Positions 10,345-23,600 of a stretch of 64,000 bases of DNA are shown piece after piece. The notes under the pieces were generated by a model that did not search any database, was not told where the DNA came from, and saw only the letters and a program-made list of their open reading frames with translations. How positions within the stretch are numbered: the stretch's first letter is position 1; each line of letters opens with the position of its first letter. The position numbers and the translations under genes were made by a program. This stretch comes from Gyromitra esculenta (taxonomy: Eukaryota > Ascomycota > Pezizomycetes > Pezizales > Discinaceae): the NCBI GenBank assembly GCA_038503075.1, contig JBCAML010000014.1:992001-1056000 (forward strand). Direction: 5' to 3'.

Positions 10345-13300
10345 TCAAAATACAACTGGTACAAATTCCACGCCCTCCATCACCGGCATCTCTCGACACT
10401 TTCCTGCTATATCCCCATTTGCTGATTTCCAATTTTGCACCTCTAACCACACCGCATCTGCATTGGCTCCTTCTAAGGCCCTTCTTAAATCACCTCTCTC
10501 CATCAAAATCGCGGCACCAACAACCTCGCAAATCTCATCCACCACCTCATCTCCCATAGATACATTTACCACCACGCTAGTTAACAATCTACACAATGCA
10601 TCCCACGCCCTGTAATTGGGGCTATAAACTCCAAGACTCCCTGTTTTCATACGCTTCTCCCTCTCTAATTCCCGATACACCTTCACATATAACTTCTTGA
10701 TACTTACCCAAGACTCGTTGATACGGCTTGTCAAAAACCCGCCGCAGGACTCCGCGAGCTGAGAGATGGCATCTGCCGATGCGACGACGACCTGGGATTC
10801 GTCATCGAAAAGGCGATTTAAGACAACAGGCCAGATGTCGTTGACAAGCGGGAGGAACTGGTCTTCGTTACCAGCAAGAAGGGTGGATGCAGTACCAACA
10901 AGACGAAGAAGCCTCATTCGGAGTGTGGGCGAGTCGTGGGTAAGGTAATGCTGACTGAGGCGTGTAATGCGTTGAATTAGTTCGTAGGATTTCGTTGGTT
11001 TAATAACTTGGTCTTCTGGTGGCCGTCTAGGGCCGTCTTCGTCTTCGTCTTCGTCCTCGTCTAGTTCTTCCTTTCGTTTCTTCTCCTTCCTCCATGGCTC
11101 TCGCGGGAAGTCCTCTTTCTTAATTTCATCTTCTGCTCTACCCTCAATATCTTCCAGTAGCTCTATTCTTGGTTTGCGCTTATCCACAGTCGCCTTTAAA
11201 TCTCCAATTAGTTGCTCGCCAGTCAAAAGTTTTCTCCTTTTCCTCTTCCTTTCTCTACCATCATCGGCCCTTTCGCCAGTAACTGTGATTGCAGCGAATT
11301 CCCCAGCCCTTGCACTCTCTTCAACGATCTCACCCAACACCCCAAAGAGTGCTTCGCAGAGGCCTTCATACCCATGAAACGCATCCAGCGCCGAAAATAT
11401 ACTCATGACCATATCATCCAGGTAAGGCACTAAACTAGCTCCTGCAAGCTTCACCATCATCCCCAAGACCACAGGCGCTTGCGGTGACAAGTCAAAAGTA
11501 TTCAATTTCAACGCAACTGCATTGACCATATAGTCGACATTATCAAGAAGTAAGTCCTTGGCAGACGGGTATGCGCAGGACTGTGCGATATTGTTGAGAG
11601 CTACTATCGCGTGGTTCTGAACGTCACGGGAGGAAGCACCAAGGAGATGGACAACAGGGTAGAGAGCATCGACCAGATCACCGCGGAAGGATTCTTTTTG
11701 CGCCTGGGCGATAAGGGACAATGATTCTAGGGCCAGGCACTGGAGCATTGGATCTGAAGAGTCTGGCTCATCCACAACGTCGGTAGCACCATTTAAAATA
11801 GAGAGCGAGACCGAAAACAATTCTTCTGTCACTCGTTGCTGAAAGCTTGACGTTAAAGTGGGTCCGAAATCGAAAAACTCATCAACTTCTTCCGAATTTG
11901 CAAGCGAGCCTCGAAGCAGTTGCACAGCAATCCAAAGCGATGTGGACCTTACCCTCGCAGGGCTTCCCGTTCGTGAGCCTTCTCGTATATGTCTTTGTGC
12001 AAGCGTTAAGGCGGCCTCTGAGGAACTGCCTAGTAAACCTAATAACTTCTTCATACTGCTCACGGTGCTCATTTGGCTCCGATGACCAAGGACAACGTCC
12101 GGAAACTGCGCGACCCTCCCCTTCCCGATAGAGTTCTTATTACTAACGAGGAGTATATCTAAAGATACACGTTTATCATCGACAGCCTGTACCGTGATCT
12201 CTTTTTTCCCAGCCACTGTGGGATTCGCAACGATGAGGCTGTCACGAATATTTCCTGCCAACATGTCCTGAAGCAATTCTGTTTCAAGCCCCACCTCAGT
12301 AAGCAACTTAAAAGATGCCGAGAGTCGTGTAATAAGCCTTGTCTTTGTATCCTCATCGTTGCCCTCCATCACCCTGGGGAGTGCGACTATCCAGCCGTGT
12401 AAACTACTCTGGATGGCCTCCTTTACATTCTGATTCAATGCGGCCGATACCTGCAGAGTACTTTCTGCGAGCCTAGCAAGATCCTTGTCGCCCTCATCGC
12501 TTGAAAATACGATCATTGACTCAACAAGCGGAGCAGTTGCTTCAGCAAGAGATTTCCTGCAAAGCTCGAGTAGATCTCGGCAAAGCTCAAAGATAGCCTT
12601 CCGTACGTCGTTCTTTGGATGTGTACGCAGACGTAATACGTTCTCCAGAGCAGTCTTAGTTTGTAAAGCCGTTGCTTTTAACCATACACTTGTCCGGCGG
12701 ATTTTAAGATCTTCTCCCTTATTCGTAGTCTCCTGTCCCACTAGCGTTTTAGCCTCATTAGATGGAAGAGAAGAGGTCTGTCTATCTCCCAACACTCGAC
12801 AAATGATGCTTGTGAGAAGCTTCACCGTGCTTTTAAGTGCTTGATAAGGTCTCTTTGTTGTTTTTCCCAACCCTATCACCTTAACCAATCCAGAAACAAC
12901 CCCTGGGTAAAAGCTGGCAATAATGTCCTCCTCATCCACACACTGAAACAGCAGAGCACTGATGGCCTCCAACGCCGCAAGTTGCAGATCAATCGAAGAT
13001 TCGTTTTCGATCAAAACTCCCAAAATCGTCGTAACCGTGTGCCCAACGGCTGGAAGATGTTGAACATCTGCCAAAGGGCTCTTTGAAGTCCTCTCCAAAC
13101 TACCAAACAACGAGATTAAGCACTTCATTCCCGCCAACTTGGTCTCCTCACTCCTTTTCTTGCCTGCAATATCTGTGCCTGGAACCGCACCACCAATAAT
13201 AAATGTGATCAGCACCAACAGCTGTTTAGCTAATTCTATGGGTATATTTAGGCGCCAGCACGTCCGTATGAGTATCTCCAAACATTGCAATCCCAATTCC

Positions 13301-13619
13301 AAAGCTCGATCGTTGAGGACCTGATGCTGGCGAAAAACATGGGATAGTGGGAAGAAGACGTAATCGCCAAGTGCACCATTGATTACGTTTGCATCTAGAT
13401 TCGAGACGGACTGGAGGACTGAATAAAGGTTTGACAGGGCTGAAGTTAATGCCTGGGCATTCGGTCGTGGGGTAAGGATATTCTGGCTAACGGTGATGCA
13501 GCATGGTTTGAGCTAGAATCGTGATCTATTAGCTGGCTAGTACATGAAAAGCGAAATTTTCTGACCTGTTGGAAAGCTTGTCGCCGTAGCGTTTCGACAT
13601 CTTCACTTGGGGTGTTCAT
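10345..13619 (-). CDS. TTI1: TTI1-like HEAT-repeat protein (TELO2-interacting)
   Basis: Tti1 acts in the Tel2-Tti1-Tti2 co-chaperone complex that, with Hsp90, stabilises PIKK kinases (TOR, ATM/ATR). Two exons: 13619-13566, an 18-codon start exon, and 13512-10345; 1073 aa, in the family's range. The body is all helical and Leu/Ala-rich, with repeated HEAT-like pairs throughout. Patterns such as LGLQCLEILIRTCW, LKLLTSIICR and HAIVALNNIAQSC, and a C-terminal DESQVVVASADAISQLAESC segment, match the family layout. A basic RERKRKRRKLL stretch and an acidic (DE)n run form a disordered loop about 300 residues before the C-terminus. Assignment rests on size, architecture and recalled family motifs; another large HEAT protein is the alternative. 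Confidence 0.85.
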
Positions 13620-15133
13620 GGTGGTGGATGTAATCAGATGAGGTCAGTTGTTAGGAACTGAAGTTGAAGCTGCCACGACAGGGTAACAATCATCACAAAA
13701 AATCACTCATCAAGTATTCTCCTATAGCTACATGCAGCCATAACCTATGTCCCTTTTTGTAGGATGAATACCCATCAAGTGCCCTATCCTTTATGTTAGA
13801 AATCTAAGATAAGAACTCATTACAAAAATAAATAAATATAATGTCCCTTATTATCCCCAACTTCCGGTGTACACCACTAAAAAACGCAAGTTGCACGTAC
13901 ATGTAGCTGTAATTATAATTTCACAAAACAGGTGGCAGTGACGAATAGGGAGCCACCAATGGACAAAAAGGGTAATACCGTAGTATCCATTACTAATTCG
14001 ATCCCTACCCAATCAGTGCCGTTATTTGGGAGGAGGGGTAATAGGACTAAAACCGATGCTAGAAGTTTTTGATAAACGCTAGCGAGTGATGTCTGCTTAC
14101 CTGAGCTTGTAAACTCTCCATTACATGGTGCAGTTAGTACTCTCTAAATCGAAGAAAACGATACATACCGGGCTCAATCAGCAACCCTCATCCACTATCG
14201 GAAGGCACGGTAGCTAAAACATCCGTGTGCCGGATAAGCCGTGTTGTAGGGGAGCGAAAAAGTTGATACCGGTAGGCAAAAAGCAGTGACGCAAGAAACA
14301 GAGCGAGAGAACTTAGGGTAGGTAACTTAATCCATTCGCCCGGATTTTGGCTCCAGGTAGATCTGTCACTTCGGTCATGAGATATGCCATTTCTCACCAA
14401 CAGCCCTAAGGTAAAGGCTACAGTAAATCTCTTCCAAGAGCAAGCTTAAGATGCCCCCTCTACATCACAAACTTGATTTGCAATCACCTATAGTAATTCT
14501 TTGAAGGATCTCTAGTGCGATGGAAAATCATTCTACAACGCAAGGTGGATCTTAATGTCAATGTAGAGTGAAGTGAAGTGAGAGTAAATATGGGTTGGAG
14601 AAATCATGCTAGGGTGATCTGATCTAGCGCATGAAAAATTACACGCGGTGAGATCCTACGTTTCTAGGTTTTGTGGAGTCGTACGAAGAATACGGAGATT
14701 GTAATTTTCTCGAATCTTCTAAAAGTTTGCTTGCCAAGCGAATAATAGCGATACTACATGTAGTATTTAGTTGTTTTCTACATAGGAAGATTCTCAGCCC
14801 AGTCCCCTCCCTTAGGCCCATACCATCAAACAAGACCGCGTAGTTTCAGGATTAACCAGGATACGCGCTCTTGACATAGCACGGCATCTTAAGCCAGAGG
14901 CACCTTTTGGAAATCAAATATTCACAAAAGCATATTGTGATTTTTATACAAATTACTTTGTTGGCATCGAATTCACATCAAACATAACAAGCCTAACCCA
15001 ATGCAACCCGAACGAAACGAAACTAAATGAAACTTTTGCCAATCCGACCCAAATTCAGATTCATTTATTTTGTTTTTAAAACAAGAGAAGGAGAGAAAAG
15101 AAATCGTGACAACACGCCATATCCGCCAAACAT
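13620..15133. other. Intergenic 1.5 kb
   Basis: No supported gene. The left end is the TTI1 promoter, the right end the 3' region of RPL4. AT-rich, with scattered palindromic TACATGTA-like motifs, for example 14755-14762. Short open frames show no family resemblance. Confidence 0.5.
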
Positions 15134-16542
15134 TTAATCGGTGGTAATGATAGACTTGAAAACTTCGGACTTTCCTGGCCTCTCCTTGGTGCCTGGCTCC
15201 TTGATTTGTCCCAACTTCTCGGCCGCGAACGCCTTCGCATACGGGTTGAGCCTGAGGAGGATCTGCTTGTTCTTGAGCGGGTTCTTCTTTAGTACACCAG
15301 CCTTTCCACCCTTCTTCTGTCTGGGACCACCCTTGGCGGGTCTGACAACGGCTTGCACTTCCGCAGAGTTGATCAGACGGCCAATGTCGGAGTTGGTGAC
15401 AACGTTGGACGGGAGGAGATAGTTCTTCTTTAGCGCAGAGGGGGTGGTGGTAGTGCCGTAGATGGTGTTCAGGGCGTTGAAAGCAGACTCAGTCCAGATG
15501 ATGAAGCGACCGAGATGGCCACCAGGGGCAAGCTGGAGAAGGTTCAAAGCGGTTACAGGGGCAGTTTCAACACCGGGGATGTTGCGGAAAGCCTTGACAA
15601 CGCTCTGGGAGTTCTCGTCGGCGGGGTTGACGATGACGAGAGGACCACGGCGCTGGCGATGACGACGGCCTCTCAGCTTACCCTTTCCGGCACGGAGCTT
15701 GCGAGACTTGGTGACCTTAACAACATCAGGGTAGGCACCGACGGACTTGAGGAGGGCAACCGCGGCGCGGGTCTTCTCGAGGGTAGTGAAGGCAGCATCG
15801 GACACAACGAGCGGGAGTTCAGGAACGGTGGAGATACGATGGCCACGGGCCTGAACGAGAGGTGCGACGGATGAAGCGGCAAGAGCAGAGGTAGTAGCGA
15901 AACGTCTCTGGCCTTGGGGAACGCCGACGTGCCACTTGCGCCAGACCTTGGTAGGCGCGAACATACGACCGGAACGGCACTGATTACCGAAGGCAGCCTG
16001 ACCAGCACGGTGGGTACCACCACCAGAGACACGGGGGATACGGGCGACAGCACGACCTAGGAGGTTTGTTAGCCTTCAAACTCCTCCAATATCAAAAATT
16101 ATAGATATTCATGAATGATTGATGGTGACGACTCGCGACACCTCATGCCATTCAATTCATTCGTGACCGACCGACCCAATTCCATTGGATGGGAATAACC
16201 CACCAGTTCCCCAGGACTCAGCAGAGGTCTGATGACCAGCCTTCTCGCTCACGGCGTACGGCTGCCTCTTGTTCTTGGCCATACCAGAGTGGACCTGCTG
16301 GACGATATCCGGGCGGATGGGGGACTTGAAAACGGCGGGGAGAGTGGCGGTGCTCTCACTGGGAGAGCCATCGGCGCCGTGGATGCAGACGGTGGGGCGA
16401 GTCGTCTAGATGAAGTTGAAGTAAGCGTTAGCTCTTCCAGTCTCCAATCCATCATTTCCCAATTTGACCCATCATTTCCCCATTTCAGCCAATTCCACGG
16501 AAATTGGGCAACAGAAAACAAGGGAACCGTAGGACTCACCAT
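15134..16542 (-). CDS. RPL4: 60S ribosomal protein uL4 (L4)
   Basis: Large-subunit protein whose extended loop lines the peptide exit tunnel. Three exons: 16542-16540, 16405-16204 and 16056-15134, giving 375 aa. Exon 1 is only the ATG, directly followed by a GTGAG donor. Exon 2 then encodes [14 protein letters not shown] and the conserved [13 protein letters not shown] and [19 protein letters not shown] region. Exon 3 begins inside [19 protein letters not shown], the tunnel loop. The C-terminal part has the eukaryote-specific extension rich in Lys, Ala and Pro. An intron right after the start codon is common in fungal ribosomal protein genes. Identity is certain. Confidence 0.98.
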
Positions 16543-18275
16543 TTTGTCGATTGTCGGTAGTCGTTGGGCAGTGTTGTTTGGTGAGTTGTCGTCGATAAAT
16601 CAGCTGGGTGGGGAGATACTAGTGACAATTTCGCTGTACCGCAAAAGTTTAGGAGGGAGGTGTGGTTTGTGTGGGACTGTCTAGGGCTAAGCCCCGCATC
16701 GAGGCTGTTACAATCTTATCTTATCTAAACCATCACTTCGTTCAGCAAGCCTATCACGATCTTCCAGGCAGTAAGCTCTCCAGAAACCAACAAGTTAGGT
16801 CTGGCGGCGAGACTACTCCAGAAAGCAATTCCGAAATCCTCATCCAGCATTCCTACATGTAATTTTTGATAACTACATCTGCGAACCAAGCTATTGATAA
16901 GTATTACACGTATACACGTATAGCGGCTCGAATTTCCTGTGGGCGATAGTATCAACTGCGCAGCGCAAATTCCGAGAAGCATTGCCGAGCAAAAGGCATA
17001 GAATACATGTACATGTAGCTACATGTATGTAATTGTATCTACTGCGGAATGGGGATCACATTTGTCCAGCCAGGTGATCACATAAGCCATGCCACACATC
17101 GAGTGATTCTCCGTGATTATGCGGAAACGTCTGCCACTACCAGAAAATCTCTACCGTGTAACGGTATTCTACGCTACGCACACAGTATAAAGCCGTGGAT
17201 ACGTGTGTTTTAGGGGCGGGCTCTCAGAGTACCATGACACGCAATACGTAACAAACCTCGTTAGAAAAGAACCAGGAATGCGTGTAAGCTAGGGTCATCG
17301 CCACAGAGCCGCGCCACACTGTCTGCTATTTTTCCATAACGAAATCCAATACGAATGCGATGGTCACATACGCATTTTGTAAAACATTCCCTTACTCAAT
17401 TGCCCTGGATTTTGGGAGGCAATGTAGCAGCATACGTACATGTAGTTGCGAAAAGCCGTTCGTTATCTCACTATGATACGATCAAATTTCTTAGACGTTC
17501 CGTTCCGTCAGAATCCTCACGATGTTCTCTCTCTAAGACAGTATCGAACCAAACGTGCCTGGCCCAGACCCACTTCAAAAGCCCAAGGAAGGGATCCGGA
17601 TGCCCGGGAAGGGCGAACAGCAGAGTGGGCGCATGAAGCGCATTCGTCGGACGTTTTTACAAACAAGATATCGTGATCGCTGCTGTGATGGGAAGGGCAA
17701 TGCCGCTGCATCAGATGTTCTTCCCTCCTTCTGGAGCACATTAGATCGCCGGACCCAAGCGGATTTGGAATGGGCCAAAGACGTTTTGTTGGTTTGGTGG
17801 GCAGAGCGGGAATTGCAGTTGCCGAGAAGATCCAAAGTGGCTCCACCCACAAACCGTCTGCGAGCTACCCTTTACGGAGAGGCTCCTTTTCCCCCTTGTG
17901 GCCACATCCAGGCAGCACAGATTGGGTCTTTCCAGGGGTTCAGCAATCAAAAAACATGCAAATCTCCTTGCTAAGAGGACTCTGCTAAAAGGCACTACCT
18001 TCCACCGTTTTTTGTGCTTCTCTTCTTATTCCCATCGTTGTCGCCATCCTTCGCTCAGTGGTGCTCGCTTCTCTCTTCTCCTCTCATTCATCTGGACGGC
18101 CGTTTTGTTTTCCAGTCTCTTTCTATCGTTCGTCCCCAATAATCAAATTGGCAGTCATGTTTGTTTACCCTCCTCCCTGGCGGTTACCGCTTGATCTGCG
18201 CTTCGTTATCGATAGCTCTCGACTGACGAACGGCCCCTTTTTTTCTTGCTTTACAGGTCAAACTTCACAACGATA
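16543..18275. other. Intergenic 1.7 kb, RPL4 and ERG25 promoters
   Basis: Divergent interval between two highly expressed genes. Three TACATGTA palindromes lie within 24 bp (17004-17011, 17010-17017, 17020-17027). A pyrimidine-rich tract ending TTTACAG (about 18249-18255), 20 bp before the ERG25 ATG, looks like the acceptor of a 5' UTR intron. A 139-codon open frame at 17555-17974 shows no family resemblance and is left out. Confidence 0.5.
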
Positions 18276-19295
18276 ATGCCGGATGGAGGTGCCTACTGGG
18301 CTACCTACGAAAAAATCTCAGAGTACAACGTACATCTGAACACATTTGAGCGGTTATGGGCTGCATGTTTGTACTCCTCATGCTGCTGCTGTTATCGTGG
18401 GATCCCAGTTTCGCTAACTGTCACTTTTTAGGGTACCAATTCATGGGGAATGATGTCCTTGCAACCGGTATCATGTCATTCATTCTTCACGAGGTCGTCT
18501 ACTTCGGACGCTCGTTACCTTGGATCATCATCGATGCCATACCGTATTTCCGAAAATACAAAATCCAGCAGGTATGCCCCAAACGCTTGTAATCCATGAC
18601 TTCTCACAGCAGCAATTAATCGGTCGGACCTGTAGCAAAAACTTCCTACTGCCGAGGAGCAATGGCGATGCGCTAAGATGGTTCTCCTTTCTCACTTCAC
18701 TGTCGAACTCCCTCAGATCTGGCTCTTCCACCCTATGTGCAAATACTTTGGTATGGATACTGGCGTTCCTTTCCCTGCATGGACTAAGATGGCATTCCAA
18801 ATTGCCATCTTCTTTATCATGGAGGATACATGGCATTACTGGTCGCATCGTGCTTTCCACTGGGGGTTCCTTTACAAACACGTCCACAAGATCCACCACA
18901 CTTACGCAGCCCCCTTCGGTCTCGCCGCTGAATACGCGTCGCCAATCGAAGTCCTTTTCCTTGGTATCGGGACCGTCGGTTCGCCCATCCTCTGGTGCAT
19001 GATCTTCAAGGATTTGCACATCCTCACTGTCTATATCTGGATCACCATGCGTCTATTCCAAGCCATTGATGCCCACTCTGGTTACGAATTCCCGTGGAGT
19101 TTGCACCACTTCCTCCCGTTCTGGGCCGGTGCCGAACATCACGATGTGCACCACGAGCGCTTCATTGGCAACTATGCTAGTTCTTTCAGATGGTGGGATT
19201 ACGTTCTCGACACTGAGGCTGGCCCAGAGGCTGCCAAGAAGCGCAGAGAGCGCAAGTTGGCGAAGGAGGCTGCCAAGACAAGGAAGGCACAGTAA
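18276..19295 (+). CDS. ERG25: C-4 methylsterol oxidase (Erg25)
   Basis: Non-haem di-iron oxidase of the ER that starts removal of the two C-4 methyl groups of sterol precursors in ergosterol synthesis. Three exons: 18276-18366, 18432-18571 and 18636-19295, giving 296 aa. Splicing restores the conserved run [17 protein letters not shown]. All histidine clusters of the fatty acid hydroxylase superfamily are present: HYWSH, HKIHH and HHDVHH, plus the family signatures FWAGAEHHD and [11 protein letters not shown]. Hydrophobic segments around residues 35-60, 95-125 and 170-200 fit ER membrane insertion. The Lys-rich tail lacks a strict KKXX signal. Identity is certain. Confidence 0.97.
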
Positions 19296-20659
19296 ATGCT
19301 TGGCCTTGGGTAAGTGCAGATGTAGAAATCCAGTGGATGGATGACGGTAGTGTTGTAAATGGAGATTACTATTAGACATAGGATGAGAAGGGTATTGGAT
19401 CTGTACAGCTTAATTGGGGTGGAATAGTAAAGGGGATAGGGAGTTTTTACGTGTGCGCATCACAGGTTAATATCGATACATACAAACGGAGCTTAGATTA
19501 ATTTTTGTGTTTGGATGGGCTGCTCTGGTTTTCTTGATTCTTTATATATCTACTTATGGGTCTAAACTGGTGTTTTTATTTTTCACGAACTCTTGTTTCT
19601 GGCCGTTATCGTCACCTATTAATGCCATTGTACGTACAGGTCTCAAATATAATGCGGATGCCGAATGCAATTTGGAATTTTACAACGGTTTCCCTCGACC
19701 ATCGTGAGATAAGTTTATGCACTGAATTTAGGCATCGGCCAGTCAAATGTTACCTTACCTTGTTCAAAACGTGATTGTCAAACTCGTCGCTACGCAATAG
19801 GTACATACAGGCATATAACTACAGCGCCAGGAAGGGGGGTGAAATTGGTACAGTATTCGTACATCATTCTCATGAATGCAAGAGTAAATCGGTAGTGCTA
19901 CAGAGTTCTCAAAGGTAACATGGTAGCCATCCTGACTTATTCCTGCGTTTTCTAACAATACGGTACCAAAAACACCCCACTTATATCCACAGAACTCCGA
20001 TCGGTGATAAATCAAGTATCTCCCTTATACCAACATTGTCTCATAGATTGTAGACTTCCACCAAGAAATAAGAATTGGTGGTTCTTGCGTCGCGGGTGGA
20101 CTTTGCATTAGCTAGGGTTAGATTACTCACTATCCTTTGGGTAAACGTACCAACATAATTGATTCGAGCCGCACTAATTTGTCCATTAGCCAGGGAACAT
20201 AGGCAATCTACATAAAGTACCACCATAATAATCAACGAGTGAGGAATCATGATTACATGTGTGTATGTGCGCTAAGTTATCACGTGATGAAGATTAAATT
20301 AGAAAAACGAGATTGTAACCTAACGACAAAAACGACTCTGAATTTGTGTGAATTGATAGGTGGTTGTCTGAGAATACTGATATGAGTTGGTGATTGGATC
20401 TGATCTTGCTCTGGAAGGGAGCTGAAGAGGGCTCAGGGTCCAGACTGCCCAGAGTAGTGTCATCTAACCGAAATGACGACGGCCAGGGGTTAGGGTTAGG
20501 GCGCAAAGATCCGAGCCGCAACCAAACTTGGTTGGAAAGCGTCCTCTGTCATCTTTGGTACATATGTATGTAAATCCCCAAGCTTCAGCTATCCGTTTTC
20601 TAACCTCCTACTTCTTCTCCCTTTCACCAATTCACATATACAGCCTTCGCTAGAACTCT
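19296..20659. other. Intergenic 1.4 kb
   Basis: ERG25 3' region and YPP1 promoter. No supported gene. A telobox-like tandem lies at 20486-20501 and is listed separately. Confidence 0.5.
20486..20501 (+). promoter_or_regulatory. Telobox-like TTAGGGTTAGGG
   Basis: Two tandem TTAGGG units, about 160 bp upstream of the YPP1 start codon. In fungi and plants, internal telomere-like boxes in promoters can bind Myb-type factors such as Tbf1. The sequence is seen; a regulatory role is inference. Confidence 0.35.
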
Positions 20660-23600
20660 ATGAGTACGGTACTGTCTACCCAGCCGTTCGCCTGACTCAT
20701 TGTCGTTACCATCTTATTCGGTCGCTAACAGAAAGCTCCTTTAAAAAAATTAGGTCAAGGCAAATAACTATCTACAACTCCTGGATGCAGCTCGCTGCAA
20801 CGGCGAGTGGGATGCTATCCCCGAGTGGAGTCGAAAAGTGCAAAAACACGCACCCGGCAGAAAATGTACCCCTCCATTTCCTTCTCCTGAAGCTTCTTCC
20901 CCTGCGAGTATACTTATCAAGTCGATCCGTCAGGCCTCGCTTTGACCGCTAGTACCGAAGCTCGTCTTCACCGTCTTCATCCAACCTCGGGATCTGCATC
21001 TGCCACCCTTGTTTCCTTCGGCACGAGCCTGAAGGCCTTTCAAGACGCACTCCAGGCAGAGCTGGATGCCAACTCAAATGTTCCAAAACTACCTAGCCCC
21101 TCTGGAGGTATTCACAGTATGGTGGTGACAGCAGATGATGTGCTACAAGCTCGAACAATTCTTTCATGGATTTATTCTCTAAAAGAAGAGTGGGAATCTG
21201 CATTAAGTCTTATCCCCGGTGAAGATGAGGTTGGCGAAGGATGGATTCCTAGTGGTGGGAAGGGAGACTATATTGGCGTCATTAGAATAAAAGCTCTTGT
21301 ACTGAAAGGTCTGTCTAGTCGCTCCTTCTAGTTTTACTACTACCGCCGTGGTTGAAGTTTTCACACTGATGTGGGATTCGATTTATAGGAATTGCCCTCG
21401 AACATATAAATCCCGATGATCCATCGTTACCACTTCAACTATATCGTGCCGCGACTAAACTCCCGGCGACATATCCACCAGCTCAACAGACCTCCGTTTC
21501 GTTTTTGCTATGGACAGAAAAAGCTCTTTCTCACTACGCTCTTGCAGCTTATCACTGTTGGCTTAATAACCAACTCCCCCCAGGTATGGTTCTCGCAAGC
21601 CCTAAGACTTCACGACGAGTTCCTGGGGAATGGGAGGAAGATGAAGACCCAGAGGCTGGAGAGCAGCAAGAGGATATCCAAGAAGAAGTTGGCATGGCTA
21701 TTGGAAAGACAATCATCGATGAAGACTCAGTAGCGAGGGCATTCAGGGGATTTCATAACTTTGTCTCGGGCCTTGCCTCGGCCCAACAGGTACCAGTTGG
21801 CGTTACTGCAGTAGCTCCCGAAAGAGGAATGAGTTTGGAGCAAGAACAGGAGAGAAGGGAGGTTTATAGCAGTTTCTTTAGGTTTATCTCTCTGCTCCTT
21901 TTGCCTGAGGGGCACCCGAATCGACCAATTCCTCGAACTTTGCCGGCGGGGCCTAGAGAGGGGAGCACAGTTTCGGTTGTGCCTACAAACGGTCCTACGC
22001 CAGGTAATATGGGGGGGAAAGCAGGTACTAGGGATGCGTTGAAAACGGAACTCAAGACGGTGGAGCATGTTTATGAACGGTACTTGCTTCGAGGACTCAG
22101 TTTTCCGAAGGCTGTCGAGTATCACGTAGCTGTCGGGGAGTGGGTTGATCTTGTTGTAGAGAACTGGAGAGTTGCTGGAGGTTCTGGAGATGAAGCACCA
22201 CCAGTTGTGGAAATCTTGTATAAGGCTGCCCAGAAAACTTTCCATTCGCCGAGAATATTAAGACACCTCTTTACCACACTCACAGCAACAGGAAACTTCC
22301 CTGATGCTATCAGGGCATTGGATACATATATTGACTTGATCCAGAGAGCGAAAGATAGGATCGCAAAAGGGCACGAAGAAAAGGACTTTGATGACGATAA
22401 AACAATCCTTGAAACAGCGGTGGAGGGAATCCGTGTTCTCTGTGGACTTGTAGACAATGGTAGGAAGGGGATGGAGTTGGCTGAGAGGATTGAGAAGTGG
22501 ATTGAAGAATGGCGGGTGGGGTCTGAAGACGTCTTGGCGAGTGTTTTCAGGGGCATTGGCATTGCAAATGCTGCTTGGGCGCGAAAAACTATCGATGGGG
22601 AAACTAGGCCCGATATTCAGAATGCCGCTATAAAAGCATTCGAGAAAGGATTAACCTACGATCAGTTCGATATCGATGCGTGGTACGGACTTGCTCTTGC
22701 ACAGATTGAGGTGGGGGATACCGACTCCGCGATGGAGAGTACTAGAAAGGGCTTAATCATCCTGAACTATATGACGGACGAAGAGCCCGAAGAAGCGTGG
22801 GATGGAAAAAGGGATTGCAAGCGCCGCGCAGTGCCTTTAATGCATTTATTAGCACTCATATTGAGTGCTATGGAGGATTTTGATGGTGCAAGACGGGTAT
22901 GTGCAAATGTCTTTGAGGTATTGGGAGACGACATGGAAGTATTTAGGGGAATGGGAATTGGGGAGAAAGAGTGTGCCCTAGAGGTGGCAATGACGCTAGT
23001 TGCGATAGAGGAAGTACTGGATGGTGCAGATGTTGCTGTGAAAATGACCGACCATCTGTTGGATATCTATGGACGCCTCTTTGAAGTAGCCCAACTGAAG
23101 CGCGGGCCACAGTCCGTATATGAAAATGGTCAGTTCGATAACTCTTTATCCACCCGGCCAAAAACCGCACACAGGAAGTCCCGGCTCCTAGGCGGTAAAA
23201 ATAAGAAGCTATTCTCCGCCTCTGTATCAAGCTTACCACCGGAGGGATCGATAGGAGAGACTGGAACCACTGCTAGCGGTGAGAAGAAACGCCCGAAATC
23301 AGGTCATCAATCCCTGTATCAACCTACTGGCCTGAGCTCGAACCCAAACGCTCCTCAGATCCAGGTCACGGATGTCCATGGTGGTCCATCTCAAAACGAC
23401 GTCACGTTAAAGAAAGCCGGACGCCCCAGTAGCGTTTCCAGCGGTACCATTAGACGAATGAAGTCGTTTTCGAGTATGCGGTCCGGTAAAGGTGGGGATC
23501 ATGGTTCGAAAATGAATATAGATATTCCTCCTACTCCGCCTTTACCTAGTACTACAGACACATCCTCAGTAGAGCGAAGTCCAGCTGGTAGTGTTAAAGA

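Noticed and set aside
17555..17974. 139-codon open frame upstream of ERG25
   Set aside because: No family features; overlapping open frames on the other strand; probably promoter or 5' leader sequence of ERG25.
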